Below, piece after piece: positions 5,553-5,785 of a stretch of DNA of 5,785 nt. The translations under genes were made by a program, and so were the position numbers. The stretch is from Planktomarina sp. (lineage in GTDB: Bacteria; Pseudomonadota; Alphaproteobacteria; Rhodobacterales; Rhodobacteraceae), in the NCBI GenBank assembly GCA_022425445.1, contig JAKMFM010000093.1:1-5785 (forward strand). Direction: 5' to 3'. How positions within the stretch are numbered: position 1 is the stretch's first letter; each line of letters begins with the position of its first letter. The notes beneath the pieces were generated by a model that was given only the letters and a program-made list of their open reading frames with translations, was not told the origin of the DNA and did not search any database.

Positions 5553-5636
5553 CGTGAGGCTTTGAGCGGTACCTCCACGAGCCTTGCTGGACGACATCCC
5601 GGCTTGAGCCATAACCCTTAACCTTTAAAGGAGACC
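5553..5636 (+). promoter_or_regulatory. Candidate S15 autoregulatory leader of rpsO (hairpin / pseudoknot)
   Basis: Two mutually exclusive hairpins can form. Fold A pairs 5553-5559 (CGTGAGG) with 5572-5579 (CCTCCACG), leaving one bulged C. Fold B pairs 5554-5561 (GTGAGGCT) with 5580-5587 (AGCCTTGC), including two G-U pairs; its 18-base loop exposes GGTACCTCC (5568-5576). That loop can pair with GGAGACC (5630-5636), which contains part of the rpsO Shine-Dalgarno, giving seven pairs with a 2-base bulge. A loop-to-SD pseudoknot is how E. coli S15 represses its own mRNA, and distinct S15 leader structures are known in other phyla. The pairing is seen directly; the regulatory role is inference. 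Confidence 0.4.
5627..5633 (+). promoter_or_regulatory. rpsO Shine-Dalgarno
   Basis: AAAGGAG, six bases before the ATG at 5640. It fixes the rpsO start and overlaps the leader pairing site. It also lies partly in a 10-bp palindrome, CCTTTAAAGG (5622-5631). Confidence 0.85.
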
Positions 5637-5639
5637 CCG

Positions 5640-5785
5640 ATGTCGATTACTGCTGAAGAAAAAGCCCGGATCATGAAAGAATTCGCCATCAAAGAGGGCG
5701 ACACAGGTTCACCTGAAGTTCAGGTTGCAATCTTGTCTTCGCGCATCGCGACTTTGACTGAGCACTTCAAAACCCATAAAAAAGA
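5640..5785 (+). CDS. rpsO: 30S ribosomal protein S15, 3'-partial
   Basis: The first 48 codons of S15 (MSITAEEKARIMKEFAIKEG, then DTGSPEVQVAILSSRI and LTEHFKTHKK) are visible; the gene continues past the window edge. S15 is a small all-helical protein of about 89 residues that binds the central domain of 16S rRNA early in 30S assembly. The visible part covers helix 1, the conserved GDTGSPEVQ loop and helix 2 leading to the HFKTHKKD region, which contacts rRNA. The strong Shine-Dalgarno six bases upstream fixes the start. rpsO is commonly autoregulated through its leader, and the structure just upstream is compatible with that. The sequence is typical of Rhodobacterales. Confidence 0.97.
   Translation, partial: MSITAEEKARIMKEFAIKEGDTGSPEVQVAILSSRIATLTEHFKTHKK

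Larger units (their letters stand above)
5495..5639 (+). other. Intergenic region: rpsO promoter and leader
   Basis: These 145 bp lie between the dehalogenase stop and rpsO. No U-tract hairpin terminator follows the dehalogenase, so read-through into rpsO is possible. The segment holds a weak promoter candidate, a structured leader and the rpsO Shine-Dalgarno. No coding potential is seen. Confidence 0.6.

Overview
The window looks like chromosomal DNA from an alphaproteobacterium, most likely the Rhodobacterales/roseobacter group. Reasons: moderately high GC in the intact genes, an S15 N-terminus typical of that group, a DUF1643 gene close to rpsO, and a FnrL-type TTGAY-N4-RTCAA box. This is inferred from sequence character only; no species can be named.

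Layout. (1) Positions 1-2739, plus strand: the 3' part (912 codons visible, start outside the window) of the molybdenum- or tungsten-dependent formate dehydrogenase alpha subunit. It has a [2Fe-2S] domain, two [4Fe-4S] motifs, a Cys-type active site and a pterin-binding C-terminus. (2) Positions 2742-3948, minus strand: what first looks like unrelated short ORFs on an AT-rich island is best read as ONE decayed gene. It converges on the formate dehydrogenase gene with only 2 bp between the stop codons. Removing one base from an A6 run and reading through three in-frame TAG codons gives about 401 codons: an N-terminal domain, a Phe-rich pentapeptide-repeat segment, and a two-helix membrane domain at the C-terminus. 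(3) Positions 3949-4106: a divergent intergenic region with a perfect 7-bp hairpin and an FNR/FnrL-like palindrome. (4) Positions 4107-5494, plus strand: a two-gene operon joined by an ATGA overlap, made of a DUF1643 protein and an alpha/beta-hydrolase of the fluoroacetate/haloacetate dehalogenase family. The hydrolase keeps the nucleophile, carboxylate-binding arginines, halide-binding His-Trp-Tyr and catalytic His, but has Glu where characterised fluoroacetate dehalogenases have Asp. (5) Positions 5495-5639: the leader of rpsO, which can fold into a hairpin whose loop complements the rpsO Shine-Dalgarno region, resembling the S15 autoregulatory pseudoknot. (6) Positions 5640-5785: the start of rpsO (ribosomal protein S15), cut by the window edge.

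How the genes relate: formate oxidation, the DUF1643/dehalogenase pair and rpsO appear to be three separate transcription units. The pseudogene lies between the first two. No new multi-gene defence or mobile system is evident. The points most worth following are the reconstructed pentapeptide-repeat pseudogene, the Asp-to-Glu change in the dehalogenase, and the rpsO leader fold.
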